From Salvator merianae (taxonomy: Eukaryota > Chordata > Lepidosauria > Squamata > Teiidae), in contig QVOM02000034.1 in the NCBI GenBank assembly GCA_003586115.2, positions 18,149,444 through 18,213,443 on the forward strand: a stretch of DNA of 64,000 bases. The letters are read 5' to 3'. A program made the position numbers and the translations under genes. Numbering within the stretch: the first letter of the stretch is position 1; each line of letters starts with the position of its first letter. Positions 46,091 through 56,827 of the stretch are shown one piece after another. The notes under the pieces are model-generated. The model was given only the letters and a program-made list of their open reading frames with translations. It did not search any database and was not told where the DNA came from.

Positions 46091-48460
46091 TATAATCTCT
46101 CCCGCAATAGTCCATGCAGGGCTTCAAGACATATCACAAAGAAGGAATTTGACAGTGTTGGCATCTGTCTATGCAGAGCTGTTGCAGATTTGAGAGTACA
46201 TTACACATTGCAAAACTAAGCTACACCCTCCCCTCAAAAGGAGAGGAACGGTTACAACTTTTCATAAAATTCACATTTGCCGATTTATATATACATGTAC
46301 AAATTTATGCAGTTCCTTGAGTTTCAAGTAGAAATATACTTGACTGGATGGCTTTGATCTGTTTGCTGTCTAAATAGTTGGAAAAGTTCCATTAATTCCC
46401 CTGGGCAATTATCATTCCACCCTGTCCAAGGGTCTTTCTTCAGTGAAAGGCCAGGATCTGAACTAGTAGTTCTCTGGACCAACAAAACTCCACAGCCAGA
46501 CATGGCTGGAACAGCACCTTCTGCACAATAGTGCTAGTCCAGACCAATCCTTGCACTGTCCCAAAAAGCTTACATGAGCTTTGGGGCCAGCCTCCGAGGA
46601 CTCCGAAGATCTAGGAATGAAAGTTCCTAGCCTTGGAGCCCTGGGAGCCCCTAGTTCTGGATCCTGCTCTATCCTTTGAGGATGGAGAGTACCAGTAATG
46701 GGTGGAGCCTCCTGTATTCTGTATTAATGTGTGGAAGGGAGGCCCATAGTCCTGTTTCTGATCCTGCCTAACTGGCAGTGCAGAGAGGCTCTAAGACTAC
46801 AACTGTATGTACCTACATTATTAAGGTGTTTCATCCAGATAAGCCATCCTCTGCTGAAGATGTTGTTCAGAACACAGTCTACACCCAGCTCACTTTTCCA
46901 GCTCCTACCTCTTGTCTAACTCCCTGGTAACTGTTTCTAAGGGGTGGCTGGCATGCGGCACAGTCTACTCACCAGGGAGGGACTTCTGCCATCTGTTACT
47001 GTTATTGGGGGCTGGTCTGTGCTGTAAATGCTGGCTTGGTTGCAACTTCAAGAAAGAGTCACCCCAGAAGCATCTTTTCTCACCCTTTTGCGAGGACATC
47101 CTTAATATGAGAACAGGTAACAGCCTCTGTTGGACCAAGAAAGCCCAGGCCATAATTCTGTCCCCTCACCTTCCACATATCCTGAGCTTCTACCAGTCTT
47201 GTGACTCCAGCCTTTTTGCAGGCAATCTGGGGCCATATAAAATCTGCCAGAGCCAAGGGCATGAGGTGAAGGGCTCTTGCCCCAAAAGGCAAGCTCACAG
47301 AGCTGGGCTGGAGATCTCCCAGGTTTGGATGTTTATGGGTTGAATCCCTAAGTCTTCACCATGCCGCTGCCTCCCTTTTCTGTTCTTTTTTGTGATCTGT
47401 ATTTTATACAACATTATCATTTTAGTATCTGCATTTTTAATATTTTAAAAATAACTTTTTAAAAATAACGTTGTGTGCTTTGTTAGGACCTAGTTAGGCT
47501 AAAAATTAAGTTAATAGTTAATAAGAATAAATGCAGATGGGCAACCCCCAGGCTTCTACTTTCCCTTTTGGTGATAATTTTCTTCAAGCCCAATTTGAAG
47601 ATGATACCTCTTTTTATTCTGAATACCATTCAGTTTTAGATAACCATTGTGGCAACCAAGCAGAGAGGAAGAGCCGGCGGCCTCATACACACCACATTAT
47701 GCCACACACCCACACCTCCACAGCATGCTGACTTGTCTCTTCTCTTCCCCCATATTGCTTCCCCTGCCCTTCCCTGCCTCATGCTACCCCCAGCCCACCA
47801 TGCAAAATTGGACCCCACAGTTGGTAAGGTGGGTCCTGTAGAAGAGCCCCAGCTGGTGGACTCTCCTCACCTCCTTGTCCCACAGCAGCCTCACCTAGTG
47901 GAAGGAATGAACAGCCTCTGCTTAAATTAGCATGTAGAAAATCTCCTTTTTTTGATATAAATTCACCAATGATTTTTCAAAATTTAATTTAATTTGTTCA
48001 CCATAAGAATTGTAGCTGGGGTGGAATGGCCCTCTGGCAAAGAAAGCAAGGTGGTATTTTCATACCATTCAAAACCAGACTAAAAACATGCACAGAGTAT
48101 AAGCGTGTGCAAGACACTATTTCAAAAGCATTATGCAGTAGTCAAAATGGCTACACTCCTCACATGAAGACTGGGTTTACTACCTTACTCACCTTGCTCT
48201 TGGCTGTTCCTCCTGTTATCACACTGGGCTACACAGCTATGCCATTGATGATGTCATCATGGGACCTAGGTTATTTATTCTTTAGAGGCCAGACAGTAGC
48301 TGGAGGAAGCCCTGGTAGGCCAGAAACCATGTTGGGCACCATCCCCTCCAGGGTCTGAAAAAAGGCCAAGAGGAGCAATAAGCAATTCTGATCAAGATTC
48401 TGATCAGTGATTCCCAACCTGGGGTACGCATATCCCCCGGGGTATGAACCAGGGCATAAA

Positions 48461-48951
48461 GGGCTTGTGCACACTTCCGACAGTGTAACATTTTAATAAG
48501 CAGGGTTGGGGCTGGCCAGGATCAGGTACAGTGAGGAGAGTTTGCATCTGTCAGACTGGAACAATTCATGAGCTGACCAGCAGGGGGAGCAGTGCAAATA
48601 GGAATGTACTATTCAGGGAGCTGGGTCTGGACTTGAGTCCGAAATGGCCGCCAGGGTCCAAACCCCAGAGACCAAACCTGGGTCTGAACTGTCTGACAGC
48701 ACCTGAGCACCCATGCAGTCCCTGCCCCAATTCCACACCAGAAAGTGGTGGGAATGCACCTTTCCTGATCTGTACCTGATCATGCAAGTCAGCTTGGAGA
48801 CTACAGTTTTCTTGACCACAGCTGGTAGGCTTCAGGTGAGCATCAGGTGGGCTTCGGTGAGTTTCCGGTCAGCTGGGGCTGTTTGCAGGTGTGAATGCTC
48901 CATTCCAGTGAGTGTCCTGGAACATTCCTCTCGCTAGGTGCAAACAGGCCC
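48461..48951. mobile_element. GGGCC-TIR family element, 491 bp
   Basis: The left end GGGCTTGTGCACACTTCC and the right end, the reverse complement of AGGTGCAAACAGGCCC, form the terminal repeats. The 3' flank is TTA and the 5' flank AAA, so the target duplication is imperfect. The interior differs from other copies. Confidence 0.65.
48577..48592 (+). promoter_or_regulatory. CTCF-like motif inside TIR element
   Basis: CCAGCAGGGGGAGCAG fits the CTCF core with one weak position. It lies within the element at 48461-48951. Binding is inferred only. Confidence 0.4.
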
Positions 48952-49388
48952 TTAGAGGTATACAAAGAAAACTGAATAATGGTAGAAAAGGACACTTACA
49001 GTTACAATGTATAAATTTGAAATAACAGCAACTATTACAAAAGGCATAATTTATGGGAATAGGCTGCCAAGGAGTATGAAAGTGAAAAAAGGTAGGGGAT
49101 CACTGTGCTAGAGGACAAAACGTAGCCCTCACCTGAGAATGTTTTGTAAAGCATTCAAAATGGCATTTTGCACACCCATAATAGAGTGCAAACATATATA
49201 AGCACAAACTCATTGTCAGACAAATATTCCAAAAGGGGCCTCACTTGTTCCTGGGTCCCCAGGAAAAGGTTGAGCTCACTCCTTGATCAACAGTTTATAC
49301 TGTGAGACATTTCTCACTGCCGCAGCAGAAAACATGCCTTGAATTCGGTCTAGTACTAAAACAAGGGGAGGGCTAGGAAAGGCAGAAT

Positions 49389-49540
49389 AAGAACCTATGA
49401 GGAGCTCTGCTGGATTAGATCACAGCCCATCTGGTCCAGCATTCCGGCTCATCAGTTGCTTCTTGGTAATCTCAAGCAGAAGACGAAGGTAAAACCCTCA
49501 CCTGCTCTCAACTCTCTGCAAATGGTCTTTAGAGGCATCC
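49389..49540 (-). mobile_element. CR1-like LINE 3' end
   Basis: Reversed family block: AGCTCTGCTGGATTAGATCA, CATCTGGTCCAGCATTCCGG and CAAGCAGAAGACGAAGG. Confidence 0.7.
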
Positions 49541-49547
49541 TAAGAAT

Positions 49548-49770
49548 TTAAGAACATAAGAATAGTGCTGTTGGATGAGGCTTCAGCCCCTGTCTTACAC
49601 AGTAGCCCATCAATTGCTTCTCATCACTTTCAAGCAGAAGATGAAGGCAATACTTTCACCTACTCTCAGCTCCTTGCAAATGGCCTTTAGCAACATCCCT
49701 GCCTCTCCAGCCTGGGAGGCAATATCTAAGCATCTATTCTAGTAGCCACTGATGCAGTGAATTCTCCTGG
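49548..49770 (-). mobile_element. CR1-like LINE 3' end, second tandem copy
   Basis: It starts with AAGAACATAAGAA (the tail), then CCCATCAATTGCTTCT, CTCTCCAGCCTGGGAGGC and CATCTATTCTAGTAGCCACT. It directly follows the copy at 49389. Confidence 0.7.
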
Positions 49771-49829
49771 GGTCCTAGGTCTCTACCAAAAGCTCAGAGT
49801 TGCTGCTTGATGACAATGGGACTACACCA

Positions 49830-50480
49830 CGCTCACAATTGCTTGGCTCTCATTTGCTGCATACATCTTCTGTGAATGTACTCTATTGCTCTCCTTAATT
49901 GAACTCTTTTGTGCCTGATGCTTAGCTGATAATAGCCCACATAGGCAATTACAGATGGAATGTGTTTTGTCTCGTGTCAGCCACAAGCTTGCGATTTTAA
50001 ATACCTCCCAGTGAAGTAATGCCAAATACTTTCTGGAATAAATTATTTTGCTTAGAAAACTACCTTGAGATTTAAGGCAAAGTTTGGAAGTTCTTGCTAC
50101 AGATAAATTTTGGCTGGCTTTTAACCACAGCACGAGTTTTGGAAATTAAAACCCAGCAGAGGGCGCAATGTATTTTATATTGGCCTTTGGAATAAGAATA
50201 GAATTTAGTAGCGAAGTCATTCAGTGCAAATCTTAAATAATTCTGGCTTATGTAGGTAGTTATTGTGACAGATGCTGAATGTCACCCATTTCCTTTACAG
50301 TAATAGCAGCCTTCACAAATTTCCTAGTACGATCACTAATTGCTCTATAACGTCTGCTGCATGTTTTATAAATCTGAAAGCAATAAATTTTCCAGCTTAC
50401 ACAAAAACAGTGAGTTCATATGCTCGCCATTCACATCAATCACACTTCTAAATCCTGCTTAGTGTGTTTTATAAAAAGGC
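49830..50480. promoter_or_regulatory. Candidate conserved non-coding block
   Basis: This repeat-free stretch of balanced composition is bounded by repeats or unassigned sequence and contains a strong CTCF-like motif (50153-50166). Its regulatory nature is a guess from texture, the motif and the position upstream of PARD6B. Confidence 0.3.
50153..50166 (+). promoter_or_regulatory. CTCF-like motif CCAGCAGAGGGCGC
   Basis: This is the closest match to the CTCF core in the window, located in repeat-free sequence. Binding is inferred only. Confidence 0.55.
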
Positions 50481-50832
50481 AGCAGTGGGTTACACCCACC
50501 ACTTTTGTACAAGGAATTCCAAAAGATAAAGATAAAAAGTTAAGCTTTGCTGCAACAGCCTTTTTTCGTCTAGTTTCATCAAATGCCTAACTTATTAGTG
50601 GTATGGTTCCAGTCAGTTCCACATTCATTCCATTCCACATGTACTTATTATCAGTGGAGGGCCTACATTTTGGGGGCCCTGAAGTTTGGATTGTTATGAG
50701 GAGCCCTTCACAGCCACAATGAGGTCTGGGTAATCACTATTACTGCCTTTAGTAGCGTTTGCTTGGCTTGTTTTTTAACTGTAGGTGTTGACATTGCATA
50801 TAGTTTGTTAGTTTTTGACATTTAGAAATTTT

Positions 50833-50870
50833 GGGCCTGTTTGCACTTACCAGCCTAGTATTGTATAACA
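50833..50870 (+). mobile_element. Lone GGGCC-TIR end
   Basis: GGGCCTGTTTGCACTTACCA matches the left terminus at 23391 and 59188, but no partner end is seen nearby. It is probably a truncated copy. Confidence 0.45.
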
Positions 50871-51454
50871 TTAATGTAATCCTTTACAATGACTGCAAGC
50901 AATGAAATATGCTTTCAATTTTTCAGTTATGGCTAGCCGAAGATAAATAATTTTAATAAAAGTTTTAATTTCTGTCATAAATGTTAGTATCGTTTTAAAT
51001 TATTTATAATTATTTTATCTTAAGTATATTTAGAATGAAACATCCTTAATTTGAGTGTTTTTTCATTTATGGCGAGCCTACATGATACTTTCATAACTTG
51101 TTAATTTTTATTAACTATTATTTTGCATTGAATTACACTATATCATTAATATTGTTATTTTTTAAAAATCCTTCTCATACAGGAGACCCAATTTTTTTAA
51201 GCAATGAAATAACTTCTGCTACCACCACCACCCCGGATATGGGCTGTGAAGCTTAAGCTTCATTAGTTTCATACCCTGATTATTTTTATGGGGTATTAAT
51301 ACTGTGTGGATGAAGATAATGGATTTCCTGATTCATTTTCCTTGGATTATAATTCACTTCGTTCATGGTAATTCCATGAACTGAATTGTGTATAATAATT
51401 GATAGAAAAAAACATATGGAACCCATCAAACATATGCTTATATGTCCTGTCTAA

Positions 51455-52435
51455 GGCTGCATCCAGACAGGTTCAAAGACCCATAATAATTAGTAATTAT
51501 ATCTGATTTGTCAGATGTGATCATGGTGCGCCCAATTCAGTTCCAGAATATAGACCTGATTTACTAGATTATTTTTATTTCACTAAAATGAACTATTGTA
51601 GTGGAAAATCCTGTTATTCCATAATTACACCTTTATCTGAATTATTGTGCTGAGAATGAGAAATCTGCATGATAGCTTGGTATGTGAGGTGTTGCTGCCC
51701 AGAAGTACTGTGCATGATGCTATTGGTGAATTGATGATTTTGATTAGCCAATCACATTAGTCCAGTTAAACTCAAACAGCACCACACCCCTCATTGGGTG
51801 AAATATTTGTCATAGCTTGTTTACCACGAGATGCAGCAATGTTTCATGAAAACAAAAAATAACTGCCCAACCAACAGCCTAAGAAAATAATTTGGCCAAT
51901 ACAGTGGTTTCCAGGATGAAAGATAAAACATGTCAGCAGCAGAAGATGAAAAATTAAATTCAACCTTCAATACTAAAATTCAATCCCCTTCCCAAAAAAT
52001 AGGATGAAAGAACAACAAATTAATCATCTGTAAAAAAGCATATCTTCTTTATTTAACAAAAACAAATAGATTCAAAAATACATTTTATCTTAATATTATT
52101 ATTTATAACTATTTTTAAAATACAAAACCCAATCCTGCTCCAATTATGAAGTCACTCAGGAGTTAAGGCAGCCATATAAGGGGTTGGAGCAGGTGTGCTG
52201 ACGATGCACGACAAGCCAATAATAATTAGTGGGAGGGAATATGGACTGACCAGTCATTACTGAGTGAGTACAGGGCCAATGGGAGGGTCTTGCCCATATG
52301 ACAATGAAATCTTGAGCAGAAAAAGCTAAAACACAAAATATCAATAAAACGTATATACAATGTGCAATTTTGTTAACACAATAATCCAATAAATTAGTAA
52401 ATAGCTGAATAAGTAAGTGATGTCTGGAGGCAGCC
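51455..52435. mobile_element. MITE-like element, GGCTGCATCC family, 981 bp
   Basis: The ends GGCTGCATCCAGACAGGTTC and the reverse complement of TGATGTCTGGAGGCAGCC are flanked by TAA on both sides (51452-51454, 52436-52438). This is the largest member here and has no transposase frame. Confidence 0.82.
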
Positions 52436-52439
52436 TAAC

Positions 52440-53040
52440 TAATCTTCCACAGTTTTTGAGAGGATTAACAAATATGAGGATAAGAGTAATCTAGGAGACA
52501 TTATCTACTTAGGCCGCTTCTAGACATCATTTGTTATTCCACACTTTATCAATTTACCAGTATAAAGCGCATCTGGAATGATCACATATTGTCTAGACAT
52601 TAGATCAATCCTCCACGTTTTAGCATTTGCTGCAGCAGCAGAGTGACATTAAGCTGCAAGATTTTCTTTCCATGTAACCTAATCCTCCTGTTGTGCCATA
52701 CAGGTGATGAGTAGTATTATGTGAAATATTTCTGGGTAGCACAGGTCACACCAAACTCTCACTGTACATCTCGTGAAGTAATCCAAACAGAGCTGCAATT
52801 ACAGAATAACAAAATATTGTGTTACAATAGCTAATTTTACCAGAATAAAGACAACGCGGTAAATCGGATCATATTCCAGGACTGCATCAGGAGCACTGTG
52901 ATCATGTCTGGCAAATCAGGTAAGATTATGAAATAATTATGGGTTTTTGACTCTGTCTGGATGCAGCCTTAGAGTTTCAAAAAGCTTTTGATAAGGTCCC
53001 TCATCAAAAAACTCTCCTTAAGCTTAACGACATACAAAAA
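52440..53040 (+). mobile_element. CR1 reverse-transcriptase fragment split by a MITE
   Basis: The left part up to 52511 codes for the residues before the RT active region (ending DIIYL). The right part from 52969 continues in the same frame with the FDKVPH motif typical of CR1 RT. The MITE at 52512-52968 separates them. Confidence 0.78.
52512..52968. mobile_element. MITE-like element, GGCTGCATCC family, 457 bp
   Basis: The ends GGCCGCTTCTAGACATCATT and the reverse complement of CTGTCTGGATGCAGCC are flanked by TTA on both sides (52509-52511, 52969-52971). Confidence 0.87.
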
Positions 53041-53689
53041 TAAAATATCCAAAGATTTTCTTTTGTCACAAAAATACAATTTTTGTGGAACAACTTTTTC
53101 TCCCATAATGTCACTATAATTTTCAATGCACTCTGCAGTCCACACTTCTAATCCTTTGTACTTAGGTGATATCTGCTGTCTATATTTTTTATTGTTACTA
53201 TTATCTCAGTACATTTTCCTCAGAAATTATTCTTCCTTTCCTCTACCCCAATTTTTTGTTTCTGCCTTTTTATGTAATCCACCGCTATTACTTCCCAAAT
53301 ATTCTGGTACCAATTTTCTAGAGTGAAACTTTCCTCATTCTTCTAGTTTTGTACAATTTAAGCCTAGCTATGGTTAATAATCCAAGTAATGATCTTACGT
53401 TATTTTTAGTTATCTCCATTCTATCTATAATATGTAAGAAACATTTTCTTGATGCTATTCTTATTTTATCATTGAGTAATTTCTCCATCTCGTAACACAT
53501 TTTCATCTAGAACTCTTTGACATATTCACATCCCCAAAATATATGTATATATTCCGAGTTTGCCGCAAGTATCTGGATGTGATATGACACATCTTTTCAT
53601 CTAGGACTTTGGGTTTTTTTTTAGTGTCCTTCTTCTACCTTGTGCTGCTCTCAGGTTTGCATTCTTGTATTTATTAATTTTTATTTTAA

Positions 53690-53775
53690 ATAATGATTTT
53701 AACAATCTTTATTCTTTTGTCTTTTACCCGCCTTGAGAACGAAGAGTGGATTATAAATACAAACAATAAATGTTG
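53690..53775 (+). mobile_element. L2-type LINE 3' tail
   Basis: CTTTTACCCGCCTTGAGAAC followed by GAAGAGTGGATTATAAATAC and AATAAATG is the L2-clade 3' end. 53041-53689 upstream holds nothing named. Confidence 0.6.
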
Positions 53776-53922
53776 TAAATAAAGTTAAATGTGAGGTTTA
53801 CAAAAATCCTGAAGCCTGGGGTAACTTCCCAGAAGTCCAGTGAAGAGAATTGGTGGTATGGTTGACTGCTTATGGCACTGGTTAGTACAGATGTGTTAGG
53901 CGGAGTGGTATAATGCCTAGTA

Positions 53923-54120
53923 CAGGGGTACCCAAAGATTTTGTACGTGGAGGTCTCAGAGCTTGATTGGGGAAGGACTGGGGCCTGCAAAATTAAAAAT
54001 CAGTCCTTTTTCATTGTGCAAAGAAAAGAACTGACACAAACAGCCATTCCTTGCAGGGCACAAAAAAAACCCCTCTTTGAAGTCTGCATATGGTCTTCAG
54101 CCTGACTTTGGACACCCTTG
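53923..54120. mobile_element. hAT-like MITE, 198 bp
   Basis: CAGGGGTACCCAAAGATTTT pairs at its end with the reverse complement of TTTGGACACCCTTG. Flanks GCCTAGTA and GACTAGGT are similar but do not match well enough to call a TSD. Confidence 0.5.
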
Positions 54121-54608
54121 GACTAGGTGTGGGATTAGAACCTAAACATTTCTGGCTTCAAATTCCCACCTGATCACAGAGATGTAATGGATGATCTGAG
54201 CCCACTTTATCAACTTCATCAGAGAATAAAATGAATGGGAATTTTGCAGGTGATGCAGTGATTGTCTACCAGAAGCATGCTTACTTTGGGCTTGTGAGCT
54301 TTAAATACAACTGCGTGGCACGTAACAACAACCATCTGTTACCATCTTTGCCCTTAAGGGTATTCACCTATGGTTACCTTTAACTGCTAATTGTTCATCT
54401 AAAGTACTACAGATTTTTTTTAACAGGTCATGGGAACTTCATCTGACATTCCACGCAGCCCTGCCATGCCAATCACTCATTAGTATAGACAGAGATGTTG
54501 TTAGAAACAGTCAAGAACAAATAAAGGTATCTGCATCTGGACAGCAGGCAGTGGAAAAGGGGGAATTAAATCTACATGGACAGGTAGGATCTACATGGCA
54601 GGGTGCTG

Positions 54609-54705
54609 CGGCCCAGAAGCAATTGGCAGGCCACTGTGTGAGACAGGATGCTGGATTAGATGGGCCATGTCCTGATCCAGCAGGGCTCTTCTTATGTTCT
54701 TATGG
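54609..54705 (+). mobile_element. CR1-like LINE 3' end
   Basis: GCCCAGAAGCAATTGGCAGG, GATGCTGGATTAGATGGGCC and the TTCTTATGTTCTTATG tail mark this as a well-preserved, short copy. Confidence 0.8.
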
Positions 54706-55134
54706 GAAAGGCCAAAGGATGCAAGAATCATATGATCCAGCACTCATTTAGGGTACCCTCCTTCAGTAGAGGGGTGGAAAGCACCGCTGGAGTTGCTTTT
54801 CGCATAGAGCTGAAAACCACTCTGCCAGTGGTTTCTACTCTGTTCTCAGCACTCTGTCTGGCCCTGCTTTGAAGATATAGAAAATGACTGACTTACAGGA
54901 CCTCTTCTTGCACCAATGAAACAGGCCCATGCAGAAAGTTCTTGGCTTCAGCATTAGCGTGGGCAGAAGGAGTGCACAGACTGACACCAGGGCCAGTGCA
55001 AGCACCATGGTGCAGGAAGTGCCACCATCACGCAGATCCGGCTTCAATTTCTGAACTGAAAGGGACTGAATGATCCTGTCTTATGCAGTGCAGAAATGCA
55101 ACTTATGCGCTAGAGCTTGGATGTTAATTTGGGA

Positions 55135-55290
55135 GTAGGGGCAGAAGATGTCCTATTGCATTACATCAGAGACCCATCTAATCTAGCAGTCTGTTCTCAG
55201 AGTAGCCAGCCACACATTTATTTATTTATTTATTTTGCCAGCCACACATTTACATGTTGGAAAGCTTCTACTGAAAATATGATTACAAGT
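55135..55290 (-). mobile_element. CR1-like fragment with (TTTA)n insertion
   Basis: GACCCATCTAATCTAGCAGT then CTGTTCTCAGAGTAGCCAGC is the reversed CR1-like block. A 16-bp direct repeat around (TTTA)n interrupts it. Confidence 0.5.
55205..55252. repeat. 16-bp direct repeat flanking (TTTA)n
   Basis: GCCAGCCACACATTTA occurs at 55205-55220 and again at 55237-55252, separated by 16 bp of TTTA units. Confidence 0.85.
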
Positions 55291-55379
55291 GATTTTCCCC
55301 ACAGCCAATCTTCTGAGATCTATCATTTTAGGGATTATTTCAGATACTAGGGATAATACACAGCTATCCATCTGGACAG

Positions 55380-55495
55380 GTATTTTATGTTGCTGTGTTT
55401 TACGTTTTAGCTTAGTACTGTTGTTTTTTATTGTAACCGGCCTTGGGATCTCCAGCCGAAGGACAAGATATAAATACTAAGAATAATAAATATTT
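55380..55495 (+). mobile_element. L2-type LINE 3' tail
   Basis: TTTTTTATTGTAACCGGCCT, TGGGATCTCCAGCCGAAGG and ACAAGATATAAATAC make up the L2-clade 3' end. Confidence 0.6.
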
Positions 55496-56049
55496 GATTT
55501 TGCTGGCTTTCTCACAACCTCATAAAGGGAAAATGTCCTAAAGTGAAATCACGTGATACAATAATATCAAAAATCAATATTACAAAATCATCTTTATCCT
55601 CTTTTGAAAGACTTCCAAGCAGGTGGCTACCACAGCATCTTGTGAATGTCATGGCACAATTCAGCCCTATAATTCATCTTCTTGTCTCCGCACCTTCATG
55701 CTGTCCTTTTTTAACACTCTGCTGGCAGTGCCCTGCAGATTGGGACTGCAAGTGTGGGGGAGGGCAAGGCTTCATTTGGAAGCCATACTCTCATCTCTCC
55801 AAATTGCACCTGATTCACTGCTGAGCAAATGCAGTTGGCGAGGTTAAAGCAAAGTTTCAAACTGAAGGCAGGCACCTTCCCCTTGCGGTCCTGATCTGTA
55901 GGCTAGTGTTACATTCGGTTTCATTGTACGACACAGCTATAATCGCTCTCTGAGAACATGTAAGACCAGGTGCCCATATTCTTCTCTGCTATGCTTTAGT
56001 TCTTTCATGTTTTGCTTTCCAGTTGCCACTCACACAGAACAATGGCATA

Positions 56050-56182
56050 GGCCCTTTCTGTACTGGGCCTTATTCCAGGACACATCCTGGAATACGTGCC
56101 TGCCGTATGCATACTAGCCTTACAGACAGCAGACTCCTGTTCCAGGATATATCTTGGAATAAAGCCCAGTGCAGAAAGGGTC
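56050..56182. mobile_element. GGGCC-TIR family element, 133 bp
   Basis: GGCCCTTTCTGTACTGGGCC and the reverse complement of GCCCAGTGCAGAAAGGGTC pair over more than 35 bp (including TTATTCCAGGA / TCTTGGAATAA). ATA flanks both sides (56047-56049, 56183-56185). A partial relative starts at 31193 (GGGCCTTACTCTGGATTATG). Confidence 0.8.
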
Positions 56183-56324
56183 ATACGTTCACCTGCCAAC
56201 ATTAAATTCATCAAATGCTTGGGTACATTTCAAAGCAAGAAAAGGTGTGATCTGTTCATATTTATGTGCTTATGCCATTCTTATCCCAGCTATAATCTGA
56301 AAAACTCAGGGCTGTAGAGGTTAT

Positions 56325-56472
56325 TCTCATCTTCATTTCATCCTCATGACAACTCTGATTAGACAGAGGAAAGTGATAAGTTCAATGCCACTCAGTGAGT
56401 TTCCTTGGATAAGTCAGGATTTGAACACAGGAAGTCCAGGATTCAGCCCTGACATTCTGGTCTAGTGTTCCT
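56325..56472 (-). mobile_element. SINE fragment
   Basis: TCATCCTCATGACAACTCTG, CACTCAGTGAGTTTCCTTGG and GGATTTGAACACAGGAAGTC follow the reversed tRNA SINE body and B box. Confidence 0.65.
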
Positions 56473-56827
56473 AAACTTCAGTCATTTTCATATCACCTTC
56501 GTGAGTTTTGCTGTATCCATGCACCAATTGCACTATTATTTACTAATTAACATTTAAATTGACTCACTTTTTTTTTAAAAAAGAAAATGATCCTCAAAGC
56601 ACCACCTAAAATCATCTCGCACACTAGCTGCAGTACCACACTTCAAAAATATTCTTTAGCCGCTTACCTTATGCTGGCTCCCAGTCAGAGCAGTCCTGTT
56701 TTGAATTGCAGCCCATGAGTTAAGGACAACTGAAAGCTTTTTAAAAAATAAATAAAAAGAAAGAGTCTGGTGGACTTTGAGAAACCCTTTATACTGCCAG
56801 ACTCATTAACAGTCACTCTGGCTGTTA

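Larger units (their letters stand above)
43661..48404. other. Intergenic, mostly unassigned
   Basis: Open frames here, the longest 143 codons at 46912-47343, show no known domain and no coding signature. A C-rich run lies at 44634-44645. A degraded short repeat and a hairpin cluster are listed separately. Confidence 0.45.
48405..49105. mobile_element. hAT-like element, copy 2, with nested insertion
   Basis: The left end CAGTGATTCCCAACCTGGGG and the right end, the reverse complement of CAGTGATCCCCTACC, match copy 1 (25566-26955) in the opposite orientation. Shared body blocks are TACAATGTATAAATTTG and GGCTGCCAAGGAGTATGA. A GGGCC-TIR element (48461-48951) interrupts it. Confidence 0.75.

Noticed and set aside
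46912..47343. 143-codon open frame on the plus strand
   Set aside because: No domain, no homologue recognised, no splice context. This length is plausible by chance in 64 kb.
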